From: Magnetococcales bacterium WMHbin3 | GTDB taxonomy: Bacteria > Pseudomonadota > Magnetococcia > Magnetococcales > Magnetaquicoccaceae | Reading direction: 5' to 3' | Length of the DNA: 64,000 nucleotides | NCBI GenBank assembly: GCA_002753185.1 | Contig: PDZX01000012.1 | Coordinates: 23,835-87,834, forward strand | Shown: piece after piece, positions 52,799 through 60,953 of the stretch | Layout of the letters: the number at the start of each line of letters is the position of its first letter | Position numbering within the stretch: the stretch's first letter is position 1 | Program-made: the position numbers and the translations under genes | Notes under the pieces: generated by a model | What the model was told of the DNA's origin: nothing | What the model saw: the letters and a program-made list of their open reading frames with translations, nothing else | Databases searched by the model: none

Positions 52799-53658
52799 CG
52801 GTCGGATCCTCGTGTGGAGTGCCAGGCATGCCCGAACAAGAGTTCCAGGGTGACGGGAATGGAACCTTCCCGGGCGCCGAATTGTCGCGCATAGACGGTG
52901 GCCAGTTGCCGGGGATACCCCTTGCCCATCAGGCCCTGGGGTCTTTGCCGGTGGGGGGTTGCCGCCCCCATGTCGCGCAAGGCGGTCAGCAGGGCAAAGG
53001 GATCCGGCAAGGTCAACCGGACCCGGTCGCGGTCTGCCACGGGCTGCGCGAATCCCGCCTTCGCCAGCATCTCGCCCAGAAGGTGCGGTGAGGGGAAATC
53101 CGGCACCCGCGGCCAGGTCCGGCCATATCGCTCCCGATCCGTCTCCTCCAGGGCGGTTTTCAGTTCCCGCAGGGTCCCCGCTCCGGCGCAGCACAGGAAC
53201 AGCGCCCCGCCGGGGGCGAGCACGCGGCGCATCTCCCGCAGGGCGATGAGCGGGTCCGCGCACCAGTGGAGGGTCATGTTGGCCACCACCAGGTCGAAAC
53301 GCCGCTCCGCGAACGGCAGCCGCGACGGGTTCACGGTGACGCGGGCGGGCCGGCTGCGCCACGGCAGTCGCCAGCGCGACCCCGTCGCGCCGTCGGGCAG
53401 GGTCAATCGCGCCGTCACTACACGGGCCTCCGGGTAACGTTCCTCGATCCGTTCGGTGAGCGGACCCGACCGGCGGGTGATTTCAAGGATTGCGCGGGGC
53501 TGCAGGCGCGTCTCATCGAGCCGTTCCGCGAGCAACCCGCCGATGGTGGCCAGCGGATCCTCGCGCGTCGCCGCAACCGCGCGCCGCAAGGAGTGGCGAA
53601 CGCGCCGGGGGTCGATGCGTTGGTACGGCATGGCTTCCAGGGGCATGGCGTCGTTCAT
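52795..53658 (-). CDS. BioC-like SAM-dependent methyltransferase
   Basis: 287 residues starting at ATG 53658; the ribosome site is weak and ATG 53646 is possible. It begins YQRIDPRRVRHSLRRAVAAT, as in BioC/NDUFAF5 proteins (substrates are malonyl-ACP, or an Arg in complex I for NDUFAF5). AILEITRRSGPLTERIEERY is in the motif I position but lacks the usual GxGxG loop. FAERRFDLVVANMTLHWCAD and LREMRRVLAPGGALFLCCAG are the post-I motifs, characteristic of this family. The damaged motif I makes catalytic activity questionable. No bio genes are adjacent. Confidence 0.7.
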   Translation of the reverse strand: MNDAMPLEAMPYQRIDPRRVRHSLRRAVAATREDPLATIGGLLAERLDETRLQPRAILEITRRSGPLTERIEERYPEARVVTARLTLPDGATGSRWRLPWRSRPARVTVNPSRLPFAERRFDLVVANMTLHWCADPLIALREMRRVLAPGGALFLCCAGAGTLRELKTALEETDRERYGRTWPRVPDFPSPHLLGEMLAKAGFAQPVADRDRVRLTLPDPFALLTALRDMGAATPHRQRPQGLMGKGYPRQLATVYARQFGAREGSIPVTLELLFGHAWHSTRGSDR

Positions 53659-53777
53659 GGCATGATGCTTTCGATTTGGCGAAAAAATGGTGGAGCGATC
53701 TTGCAAAGGATACTCATGAGAGTGTACCCTGTTTTTTCACGGTCGTGAAGCCATATGAGTCGATGGGAGCAACAACG

Positions 53778-54221
53778 ATGATCGAACAAGCCCATTACAT
53801 GCCAGACAAGTATCTGCTTGGCCATCCTGGCATCGACATGCAGCATGAGGTGCTTTTCACCCTCTATCACGAAGTCCTGCACACCCTGGATGGTGGCGAC
53901 GACCATTTTGACCTGCTGGAAGTGTTGGCGGGTCTCGGCATGTACACGGTTCATCATTTTCGGTTCGAGGAGGAGGCCATGCATGGCTCCGGCTTCGAGG
54001 ATGGTGGCCGGCACGAGGAGGAACACCGCTCCCTCAAGGCGCGGGTCGGGGCGTTCCAAGGCCGTTTCCATGGCGCCCGCGATGATGGCGAGCGGTTCGC
54101 GTTGACGCGTGATCTGGCCGCTTTTCTCCTGACATGGCTGGATCACCACATTGCCGAGGTCGATCGGGATCTCTGTCGATTTCTGCTCTCGACAACCGCC
54201 AAGGAGGCACTCGGATGTTGA
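53778..54221 (+). CDS. Bacteriohemerythrin
   Basis: 147 residues. GGGAG lies 9 nt before the ATG at 53778. The diiron ligand pattern is present: HPGIDMQHEVLFTLYHEVLH, VHHFRFEEEAMH, HEEEHRSLK, then LDHHIAEVDRDLCRFL with the terminal His and Asp. Such proteins bind O2 reversibly in a four-helix bundle and serve oxygen delivery, sensing or detoxification in microaerophiles. It overlaps the STAS gene by 7 bp. Confidence 0.92.
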   Translation: MIEQAHYMPDKYLLGHPGIDMQHEVLFTLYHEVLHTLDGGDDHFDLLEVLAGLGMYTVHHFRFEEEAMHGSGFEDGGRHEEEHRSLKARVGAFQGRFHGARDDGERFALTRDLAAFLLTWLDHHIAEVDRDLCRFLLSTTAKEALGC

Positions 54222-54508
54222 ATATCACCAAGGAAAGAGATACCGTCATCATCCGTCTCCCCAGGATGTTCGGATTCCCCAATCGCACGGAATTCCGGCA
54301 GGCCACCATCGGCAACCCCCAGGGAACGAAATACCGTCTCGATTTCCAGGAGGTGGAAAAACTGGACAGCGCCGCTTTGGGCATGTTGTTGATTTTGCGA
54401 GAATCAGCAGGTGGAATGACCTCCGACATCTCCTTGGTCAACACCCGCGCGGAGGTCCGTCAGTTGTTGGTGTTGGCCAATTTCCAGTCCCTCTTCAAGA
54501 TTCCTTGA
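54215..54508 (+). CDS. STAS-domain anti-sigma-factor-antagonist-like protein
   Basis: 97 residues from ATG 54215, with AAGGAG upstream. MLNITKERDTVIIRLP, then YRLDFQEVEKLDSAALGMLL with the Ser phosphorylation site in the LDSAALG motif, then VRQLLVLANFQSLFKI. This is the SpoIIAA/RsbV fold. Partner kinase or phosphatase genes are not next to it, so the switch it belongs to is unknown. It overlaps hemerythrin upstream and the ComF-like gene downstream (4 bp). Confidence 0.9.
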   Translation: MLNITKERDTVIIRLPRMFGFPNRTEFRQATIGNPQGTKYRLDFQEVEKLDSAALGMLLILRESAGGMTSDISLVNTRAEVRQLLVLANFQSLFKIP

Positions 54509-55272
54509 TTCGCGCCCGCTTCTCCCGGCTGGTCGAACGGGTCGGAAAAATTCTCTTCCCTCCGGTTTGTCCCTTGTGCGCGGAGGAGGTTTTCCAGGAT
54601 CATCGACTCTGCGAGGCGTGCCGGCGGGCGTTGCCCCCTATGCCGGAAAAGCTCTGTCTGCGTTGCGGCGAACTGACCGCGCGGCCGGAACAGGGCTGTG
54701 GCCATTGCCTCGACAGGCCCGACTTGCCGGATGCCGCCTTTTTCGCCTTTCCCTATGAGGGCGAGGTGAAGGAATTGATCGTGGGTTTCAAGTTCTCCGA
54801 TCGTTCCGAACGCGCGCGGCTGCTGGGCGATCTGTGCTGGGAACGGCTCGGCGCAGCACTGGCATGGGAAAATCCCGACGTGGTGATTCCCATGCCCCTG
54901 CACGCATGGCGTCTGCTCGGACGCCGGTACAACCAGTCCGCGCTGTTGGGCGGGGTGCTGGCCGGACATCTGCGCCGTCCCCTGATCACCGATGCCCTCC
55001 TGCGCGTAAGAAAAACGCGCCCGCAAACCCGGCTCAACGCCAGGGAGCGCCGCGAAAATGTCCAGGGGGCATTTCGGGCCACCCCGGCACGGGTCATGGA
55101 TCGGTCGGTTCTGCTGGTGGACGACGTGATGACCACGGGCGCCACCCTGTACATGGCAGCAGGGGCATTGAAACAGGCCGGGGCCGGCCGGGTGGCCGGA
55201 GTTTGCCTGGCCCGCGTGGATCCGCGTACCGGATCCGACTCGAATCTCAATCAGGGAGTCATGCATGGCTAA
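54505..55272 (+). CDS. ComF-family phosphoribosyltransferase-like protein
   Basis: 255 residues starting at TTG 54505, which overlaps the STAS stop; no better start exists. Zinc-finger cysteines: FPPVCPLCAEE, LCEACRRA, LCLRCGEL and GCGHC. The C-terminal PRTase motif is SVLLVDDVMTTGATLYMAA. ComF/GntX proteins are needed for DNA uptake in competence in several bacteria. The 3' end overlaps glutaredoxin by 8 bp. Confidence 0.88.
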   Translation: MIRARFSRLVERVGKILFPPVCPLCAEEVFQDHRLCEACRRALPPMPEKLCLRCGELTARPEQGCGHCLDRPDLPDAAFFAFPYEGEVKELIVGFKFSDRSERARLLGDLCWERLGAALAWENPDVVIPMPLHAWRLLGRRYNQSALLGGVLAGHLRRPLITDALLRVRKTRPQTRLNARERRENVQGAFRATPARVMDRSVLLVDDVMTTGATLYMAAGALKQAGAGRVAGVCLARVDPRTGSDSNLNQGVMHG

Positions 55273-55519
55273 AATCGTCGTCTACAGCACCACCGTTTGC
55301 CCCTACTGCGTGCGCGCCAAGCAGTTGCTGAACCGCAAGGGGGCCGAATTCGAGGAGATCAATCTCGACAAGCAGCCCGAACGCCGGGACGAAATGGTGC
55401 AAAAGGCCGGGGGTCGCCGCACGGTGCCGCAAATCTTCATCAACGGACGCCACATCGGCGGCTGCGATGACCTGCATGCCCTGGAACAGGCGCGCCAACT
55501 GGACGGGCTGCTCGCGTGA
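55265..55519 (+). CDS. grxC: Glutaredoxin 3
   Basis: 84 residues. The active site is VVYSTTVCPYCVRAKQLL (CPYC), then the GSH-binding TVPQIFINGRHIGGCDDL. A standard class I dithiol glutaredoxin that reduces disulfides with glutathione. The next gene starts within its stop codon. Confidence 0.96.
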   Translation: MAKIVVYSTTVCPYCVRAKQLLNRKGAEFEEINLDKQPERRDEMVQKAGGRRTVPQIFINGRHIGGCDDLHALEQARQLDGLLA

Positions 55520-56328
55520 TGATCAAGGTCTCCGCCGTCATTCAGATGAATTCCGGCACCGACCGGGGGGCCAATCTCGCCACGGCCGAACGCCTGATGC
55601 GCGAGGCCGGCTCGCAAGGGGCGCGTTTGATGGTGCTGCCGGAGAACTTCGCCTTCTTCGGCGGCAACGAGGAGGAGAAACGGGCCGCCCGCGAGGACGA
55701 TCGCAACGGCCCCACACTCCAGTTCCTGACCGAATTCGCGGCGCGTCACCGGGTGTGGATCGTCGGTGGCTCCATCGCCGTGGCCATCCCCGGTTCCGAC
55801 AAGTCGCGCAACGTCTGCTTCCTGGTGGACGAGACCGGCAAGGTGCGCGGACGCTACGACAAGATCCACCTTTTCGACGTGGATATCGGCGACGGCACCC
55901 GTTATCGTGAGTCCGATTCGGTCCAATCCGGCTCCGAGGCGGTGGTGGTGGATACCCCCTTCGGACGGCTGGGCATGGCGATTTGTTACGATCTGCGCTT
56001 CCCGGAACTGTTTCGCGCCCTTTCGGCCCAGGGATGCGAACTCTTCTCCCTGCCCGCCGCCTTCACCATGGTCACCGGACGCGACCACTGGGAAACCCTG
56101 CTCAAGGCACGCGCCATCGAGAATTTTTCCTACATCCTGGCCGCCGGACAGTGGGGTCTCCATGGCGGGGGACGCCAGACCTACGGCCACTCCATGGTGG
56201 TGGAACCCTGGGGGTCGGTGGTCGCGCAATGTCCGGACGGGGTGGGTTTCGTTCTGGCCCCGCTGGAAATGGAGCGGGTGGCCCGCTGCCGCCAGCGCAT
56301 TCCCTGTCTGACCCATCGACGATTGTGA
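55519..56328 (+). CDS. Nitrilase-superfamily amidase (Nit1/omega-amidase-like)
   Basis: 269 residues from ATG 55519, overlapping the grxC stop by 1 nt; GTG 55516 is possible. The catalytic triad is Glu in LMVLPENFAFFGG, Lys in RYDKIHLFDVDI and Cys in MAICYDLRFPELFR. The sequence fits the Nit1/NitFhit branch, which removes deaminated glutathione and so would fit next to glutaredoxin. It is 18 bp before the hybrid kinase. Confidence 0.92.
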   Translation: MIKVSAVIQMNSGTDRGANLATAERLMREAGSQGARLMVLPENFAFFGGNEEEKRAAREDDRNGPTLQFLTEFAARHRVWIVGGSIAVAIPGSDKSRNVCFLVDETGKVRGRYDKIHLFDVDIGDGTRYRESDSVQSGSEAVVVDTPFGRLGMAICYDLRFPELFRALSAQGCELFSLPAAFTMVTGRDHWETLLKARAIENFSYILAAGQWGLHGGGRQTYGHSMVVEPWGSVVAQCPDGVGFVLAPLEMERVARCRQRIPCLTHRRL

Positions 56329-56346
56329 GGTGGCAATGGAATTCGC

Positions 56347-58572
56347 ATGTCAACCATCCTGGTAGTGGAAGACAGCACAACGCAACGGTTGTTGCTGAAA
56401 AACATTCTCGAAAAGGCGGGGTACGCGGTGCAAACGGCCCGCAACGGTCACGAGGGTCTGCAAGGCATTGCGGCCTCCCCGCCCGATCTGGTCATCAGCG
56501 ACATCCGCATGCCGGAGATGGACGGCTACGAGATGTGCTGGCGCATCAAGAACGATCCGCGCACCCGCCACATCCCGGTGATCCTCCTTTCCGGCCTCTC
56601 CGAAACCGAGGAGATCCTCCTCGGCCTGGAGGCCATGGCCGACAGTTACATCATCAAGCCCCTGGTGGAGGAGGAGATCCTGGCCACCGTGGCCACGGCG
56701 AACGCCTCCAGGGAACGCCTGGCCGTTGTCTCCCCCCCCATGGCCTTGCACCGGAACGGCCAGGAGTACCAGATCCGCTCCGGACGCGAACAGATCCTCA
56801 ATTTCCTGGTCTCCATCTACGACAGCGCCGTGCGCCGCAATATCCAGCTGGAGGAGATCCAAACCCAACTGCGCATCATCAACGAACAACTGAGCGAACG
56901 CACCCGTGAATTGGAAGCCTCGGAAAACCGCTTCCGCGCCCTGGTGCAGACCGTTCCCGACGTCATCTACCGCATCGACGAGGAGGGGAAATTCCTCTTC
57001 GTCAATCACAGCATCCGCAAGCTCGGCTACGAACCGGAAGAGTTGATCGGCAAACACTTCACCCAGCTCATCGCCCCCGATGAGGAGGAGCGGGTGGCGC
57101 GCCACAAGGTGCTGCCCCGCATGCGCGGCAAGGCCACCCCGGAAGGACAGGCCCCCAAGCTCTTCGACGAGAAACGCACCGGCTCCCGCCGCACCAGCGG
57201 CCTGGAGGTCCGCCTGCTGCCCAACCCGGCGCGGCCCCGGGATCCCAGCGTCGAGATCGTCGGCGAACTCCACTGTTTCGAGGTCAACAGCGCCGGGATG
57301 TACCAGATCGACCACCTGTCCAAGCGGGATTATTTCGTCGGCACGGTCGGGGTGATTCGCGACATCACCGAACGCAAGGCGATCGCCGAGGCCCTGATCA
57401 AGGCCAAGGAGGAGGCCGTGCGCGCCAACCGGGCCAAGTCGGCGTTCCTCTCCCGCATGAGCCACGAATTGCGTACCCCCCTCAACGCGGTGATCGGCTT
57501 CAGCCAACTGCTGGAATTCAACCCCCTGGAACCCCTCACGCCCAGCCAGCGGGAGTCGGTCTCCCAGATCTTTTCCGGCGGCAAGCATCTGCTGGAGTTG
57601 ATCAACGGCCTGCTCGACGTGGCCCGCATCGAGACCGGCAAGATCACCCCGGAGATGGAGATCCTGGATCCCACGTCCATTGTCCTCAACTGCATCTCCA
57701 TGAGCCGGCCTCTGGCCCTCAAGCGCTTCATCTCCCTGATCAACACCGGCGAGGAGGTGCCCTATCCCCTGGTACACGCCGATCCGTTGCGTCTCAAGCA
57801 GGTGATCATCAATCTTCTCTCCAATGCCATCAAATTCAATCGCAAGGGCGGATTCGTCATCGTCGCCCATCGCGAGACCGGGGACGGCGGACTGGAAATC
57901 AGCATCAAGGATTCCGGTTCCGGCATTCCCCGCGAACAGTGGAACCAGGTGTTCAAGCCCTTCAGCCGCCTGGGCGCCGAGGCGGCCGGCATCGAGGGGA
58001 CCGGCATCGGCCTGAACATCTCCAGGGGGCTGATGGAAATGATGGGAGGCGAGATCGGCTTCGACTCCGAACCGGACAAGGGGTGCCGCTTCTGGATCCG
58101 GCTCAGGAGCGCCGACCGGCAGCCGCTGCCGGTTTCGCCCTCCGGCTCCGGCGAGCCACTCCCCGGCGGCTTTGCCGGAGGCCCCCGCGTGCTGCTCTAC
58201 GTGGAGGACAATTCCTCCAACGCCCGACTCATGGGCGAGCTGGTGAGCCGCATGCCGGGGTTGAACCTGCTGCAGGCCAAAACCGCCGAGGAGGGGATCG
58301 AACTGGCCAGGGAACACACCCCGGACCTCATCGTCATGGACATCCAACTGCCTGGCATGGACGGCATTCAGGCCCTGACGCGGCTCAACGAACTCCCCGA
58401 AACCCGCGCCATCCCCACCATCGCCCTGAGCGGCCACGCCTCGCCGGAGGATGTGGAACGGGGCAAGGCCGCAGGCTTTCTGCGTTATCTGACCAAGCCG
58501 CTCATGTTGAACGAATTCCAGGACGTGCTGCGGGAACTGCTGCCGCAAGGGGGGAACCGGAAGGAGGAATGA
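56347..58572 (+). CDS. Hybrid histidine kinase (REC-PAS-HisKA-HATPase-REC)
   Basis: 741 residues, no TM helices. Receiver 1: ILVVEDSTTQRLLLK, LVISDIRMPEMDG, IIKPLV. A coiled segment, then PAS (ALVQTVPDVIYRIDEEGKFL), kinase H-box FLSRMSHELRTPLNAVIGFS, ATPase INLLSNAIKFNRKG and GTGIGLNISRGL, then receiver 2 (LIVMDIQLPGMDG, LTKPLM). Its stop overlaps the first CheW gene, so it belongs to the chemosensory operon and may supply an extra input. Such a kinase is not part of the standard Wsp set. Confidence 0.92.
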   Translation: MSTILVVEDSTTQRLLLKNILEKAGYAVQTARNGHEGLQGIAASPPDLVISDIRMPEMDGYEMCWRIKNDPRTRHIPVILLSGLSETEEILLGLEAMADSYIIKPLVEEEILATVATANASRERLAVVSPPMALHRNGQEYQIRSGREQILNFLVSIYDSAVRRNIQLEEIQTQLRIINEQLSERTRELEASENRFRALVQTVPDVIYRIDEEGKFLFVNHSIRKLGYEPEELIGKHFTQLIAPDEEERVARHKVLPRMRGKATPEGQAPKLFDEKRTGSRRTSGLEVRLLPNPARPRDPSVEIVGELHCFEVNSAGMYQIDHLSKRDYFVGTVGVIRDITERKAIAEALIKAKEEAVRANRAKSAFLSRMSHELRTPLNAVIGFSQLLEFNPLEPLTPSQRESVSQIFSGGKHLLELINGLLDVARIETGKITPEMEILDPTSIVLNCISMSRPLALKRFISLINTGEEVPYPLVHADPLRLKQVIINLLSNAIKFNRKGGFVIVAHRETGDGGLEISIKDSGSGIPREQWNQVFKPFSRLGAEAAGIEGTGIGLNISRGLMEMMGGEIGFDSEPDKGCRFWIRLRSADRQPLPVSPSGSGEPLPGGFAGGPRVLLYVEDNSSNARLMGELVSRMPGLNLLQAKTAEEGIELAREHTPDLIVMDIQLPGMDGIQALTRLNELPETRAIPTIALSGHASPEDVERGKAAGFLRYLTKPLMLNEFQDVLRELLPQGGNRKEE

Positions 58573-59057
58573 GCGGCTTTCTGGCCATGACCGTCAATGC
58601 GTTGCCCATGTGCCTGCCCCTGGAAAATGTGGCGCGCGTGGTCCCCCTGTCCCGTTTGCGCGCCATCCCGGATGCCCCGCCCTGGTTCGTGGGTTTTTTG
58701 GAACTGGCGGGGGAGTTTGTGCCGGTGGTGGATCTCGCCCTGCGCCTGAGCCTGGGAGAGCCGCCACCCTATCGGCTCGCCACGCCCATGGTGGTGGTGA
58801 CCACCGCGAGCGAACAGATGGCGCTGATCGTCGAGGAGGTGCTGGGGGTGCGCGGGGTGGCCGGGGAGAGCGTGACGCACGCCGGGCTGTTCCCGCCGGG
58901 CGCGCCGCCCTTTCAGGGGATGATCCGTTTTCCCGACATCGGCCCGGTTCCCATCCTGCATCCCGCCCGTCTGTTGGAGATGGATCTTTCCGTGCTCCAA
59001 CCCGTGGCCCCGGATGCGATGCGCGATTTCCTGAACGCGGCGGGGATGGAGGCATGA
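58569..59057 (+). CDS. cheW: CheW-like coupling protein 1
   Basis: 162 residues from ATG 58569 with AAGGAGGA just upstream. A CheW beta-barrel fold is visible: FLAMTVNALPMCLPLENVAR, APPWFVGFLELAGEFVPVVD, LIVEEVLGVRGV and PVPILHPARLLEMD. It couples chemoreceptor and CheA. Position and pairing with a second CheW resemble WspB. It overlaps both neighbours by 4 bp. Confidence 0.85.
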   Translation: MSGFLAMTVNALPMCLPLENVARVVPLSRLRAIPDAPPWFVGFLELAGEFVPVVDLALRLSLGEPPPYRLATPMVVVTTASEQMALIVEEVLGVRGVAGESVTHAGLFPPGAPPFQGMIRFPDIGPVPILHPARLLEMDLSVLQPVAPDAMRDFLNAAGMEA

Positions 59058-60448
59058 CCCCGCCGGACGAGGGGGACGGGTTGCAGGCGGCGTGCCGCGT
59101 CATCGTGCAACGCACCGGCATCGTCTTCAAGGATCGCCATCTGGCAACCCTGGAGACCACCCTGCGGGATACGATGGAGCGTTTCAACCTGCCTTCCCGC
59201 GCCGTGCTGCTGGATCGCTTGCGGGACTCTCCCGATGACGCCTCCGAAATTATCTTTGTCATCAAAAGGATCACTACCGGGGAGAGCTATTTCTTTCGCG
59301 ACTCGGAACAGATCGAATTCCTGCGCCGGGAGTGGCTGCCGGCCATGATCGCCGCCAGACGCCAGGCCGGCGACCTGACGCTCAACCTCTGGAGCGCCGG
59401 GTGTGCGGCGGGTCAGGAGTGCGTCACCCTGGCGATCCTGCTGCGCGAGGCCATCCCGGACATCGCCCGCTGGAAGATCGGACTGCTGGGGACCGACATC
59501 AACTCCGATGCGCTGCGCCAGGCCAGGACGGGCCTGTATTCGGTGTGGTCGATGCGGGCCACGCCGGAATCGACGCGGGAGCGCCATTTCGTGGCGGAGG
59601 GCAAGGATTGGCGCGCGCGTGCGGAACTTTTGTCCATGATACGCTACCAGCCGATGAATCTCATTGGGGATCCCACCCCTGGGGTGGCCATGGATCTGAT
59701 TCTGTGCCGCAATGTGCTGATCTATTTCGATGACGCCACCGGAGATCGGGTGCTGGCCCGGTTGGCGGGGTGTCTGGCTCCGGGTGGCCATCTGATTCTG
59801 GGCGCGGCGGAGATGCGGCATGCGCCCTTGCCGGGGTGCGAGATCGGGTGGCATGGACAGTATGGCTATTACCGCCGTCCGAAGCCCAGTGACGAAACCG
59901 CCCCGCCGGTTCGAGAGCCGGAACCCCCACTGGGGGATCGCGAGGCCAGGGTCATCGCCCTGATGAGGACCGCCTCCTGGCGACAGGCCCTGGAGGCGGT
60001 CGGCCAGCCGGAAACCTGGCGGAGCAACACGGCCAGCCTGTTGCAATTCCGGGCCAGGATCCTGGCCAACATGGGAGAGATCCGCCAGGCCATCGACCTG
60101 TGCCGGGCCAGCATCGCCCTGGAGGCGACCGACAAGCATGTCTATCTGATCCTGGCGTTGGCCCACCTGGAGGCGAGTGAACTGGCCGACGCGGAAGCGG
60201 CCTTGCGCAAGGGGATCTTTCTGGACCGGAAATTCCTGGAGTGTCATTTTCATCTGGGGCTGCTGCTGTTGCGCGACGGACGCCGGGAGGCCGGGTTGAA
60301 GAGCCTGCGGGGCGCCTTGCACCATGCCCAGAGGAGTCCGCCGCGTTGGCTGGTGCACCACTCCGCCAACATCACGCTGGAGCGTTTTTTGCCCTCCCTG
60401 CGCGCCGAGCTCGATCATTACGCGAGGAGAAGCCATGGTCCCGCCTGA
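59054..60448 (+). CDS. cheR: CheR methyltransferase with C-terminal TPRs (WspC-like)
   Basis: 464 residues. CheR N-terminal helices, then RITTGESYFFRDSEQ, the SAM-binding NLWSAGCAAGQECVTLAI, LLGTDINSDALRQAR and MDLILCRNVLIYFDD. Residues 300-464 form three or more TPR-like repeats (SIALEATDKHVYLILALAHL, ELADAEAALRKGIFLDRKFL). CheR proteins with TPRs occur in alternative-function chemosensory systems such as Wsp (WspC) and Frz. It would methylate Glu residues of the receptor at 60954. Confidence 0.92.
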   Translation: MTPPDEGDGLQAACRVIVQRTGIVFKDRHLATLETTLRDTMERFNLPSRAVLLDRLRDSPDDASEIIFVIKRITTGESYFFRDSEQIEFLRREWLPAMIAARRQAGDLTLNLWSAGCAAGQECVTLAILLREAIPDIARWKIGLLGTDINSDALRQARTGLYSVWSMRATPESTRERHFVAEGKDWRARAELLSMIRYQPMNLIGDPTPGVAMDLILCRNVLIYFDDATGDRVLARLAGCLAPGGHLILGAAEMRHAPLPGCEIGWHGQYGYYRRPKPSDETAPPVREPEPPLGDREARVIALMRTASWRQALEAVGQPETWRSNTASLLQFRARILANMGEIRQAIDLCRASIALEATDKHVYLILALAHLEASELADAEAALRKGIFLDRKFLECHFHLGLLLLRDGRREAGLKSLRGALHHAQRSPPRWLVHHSANITLERFLPSLRAELDHYARRSHGPA

Positions 60449-60947
60449 ATTCCCCTCCACCCTGGCGGAACGCGCCGTTTTGCAGCAACGCGCTCTGCAT
60501 CTGGCCCAGACCCCCGCCTCCAGCGAGGAGGGGGGGCAGGCCGGAGAACCCCTGCTCCATTTCCGTCTGGACGCAGACGAAGAGTATGCCATTGCTTATC
60601 GTTTCCTCGATGAGATCCTCCCCATGACGCCGATCACGCCGGTCCCCTATGCGCCGCAAGCGATCCTGGGGGTGATCAACCGCCTGGGCCAGTTGCTGCC
60701 TGTTTTGGATTTGCGCCGGTTGCTCTCCCGGCGGGAGAGCACGCTCCATGAGGAGTGCCGCATTCTGGTGGTGCGAGGCGCGGGGATGACCGTCGGCATT
60801 CCGGTGGCCGAGGTGCTGGGCAAGGTCATCCACCGGTCCTCCCCCCGGGGCCGCATCGACGAGGTCATCGAGGGGCTGCACGAGGAACGCATCATGGTGC
60901 TGAATGTCGATGCCCTGTTGTCCCACCCCACTTTGCAAGGGAGATGA
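60435..60947 (+). CDS. cheW: CheW-like coupling protein 2
   Basis: 170 residues from ATG 60435 with GAGGAG upstream; it overlaps the CheR stop by 14 bp. Motifs: LLHFRLDADEEYAIAYRFLD, ITPVPYAPQAILGVINRLGQ, LLPVLDLRRLL, VGIPVAEVLGKVIH and IMVLNVDALLSHP. A 40-residue N-terminal extension precedes the barrel. It corresponds to WspD by position. Two different CheW proteins could form mixed rings. Confidence 0.88.
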   Translation: MVPPEFPSTLAERAVLQQRALHLAQTPASSEEGGQAGEPLLHFRLDADEEYAIAYRFLDEILPMTPITPVPYAPQAILGVINRLGQLLPVLDLRRLLSRRESTLHEECRILVVRGAGMTVGIPVAEVLGKVIHRSSPRGRIDEVIEGLHEERIMVLNVDALLSHPTLQGR

Positions 60948-60953
60948 ACCATC

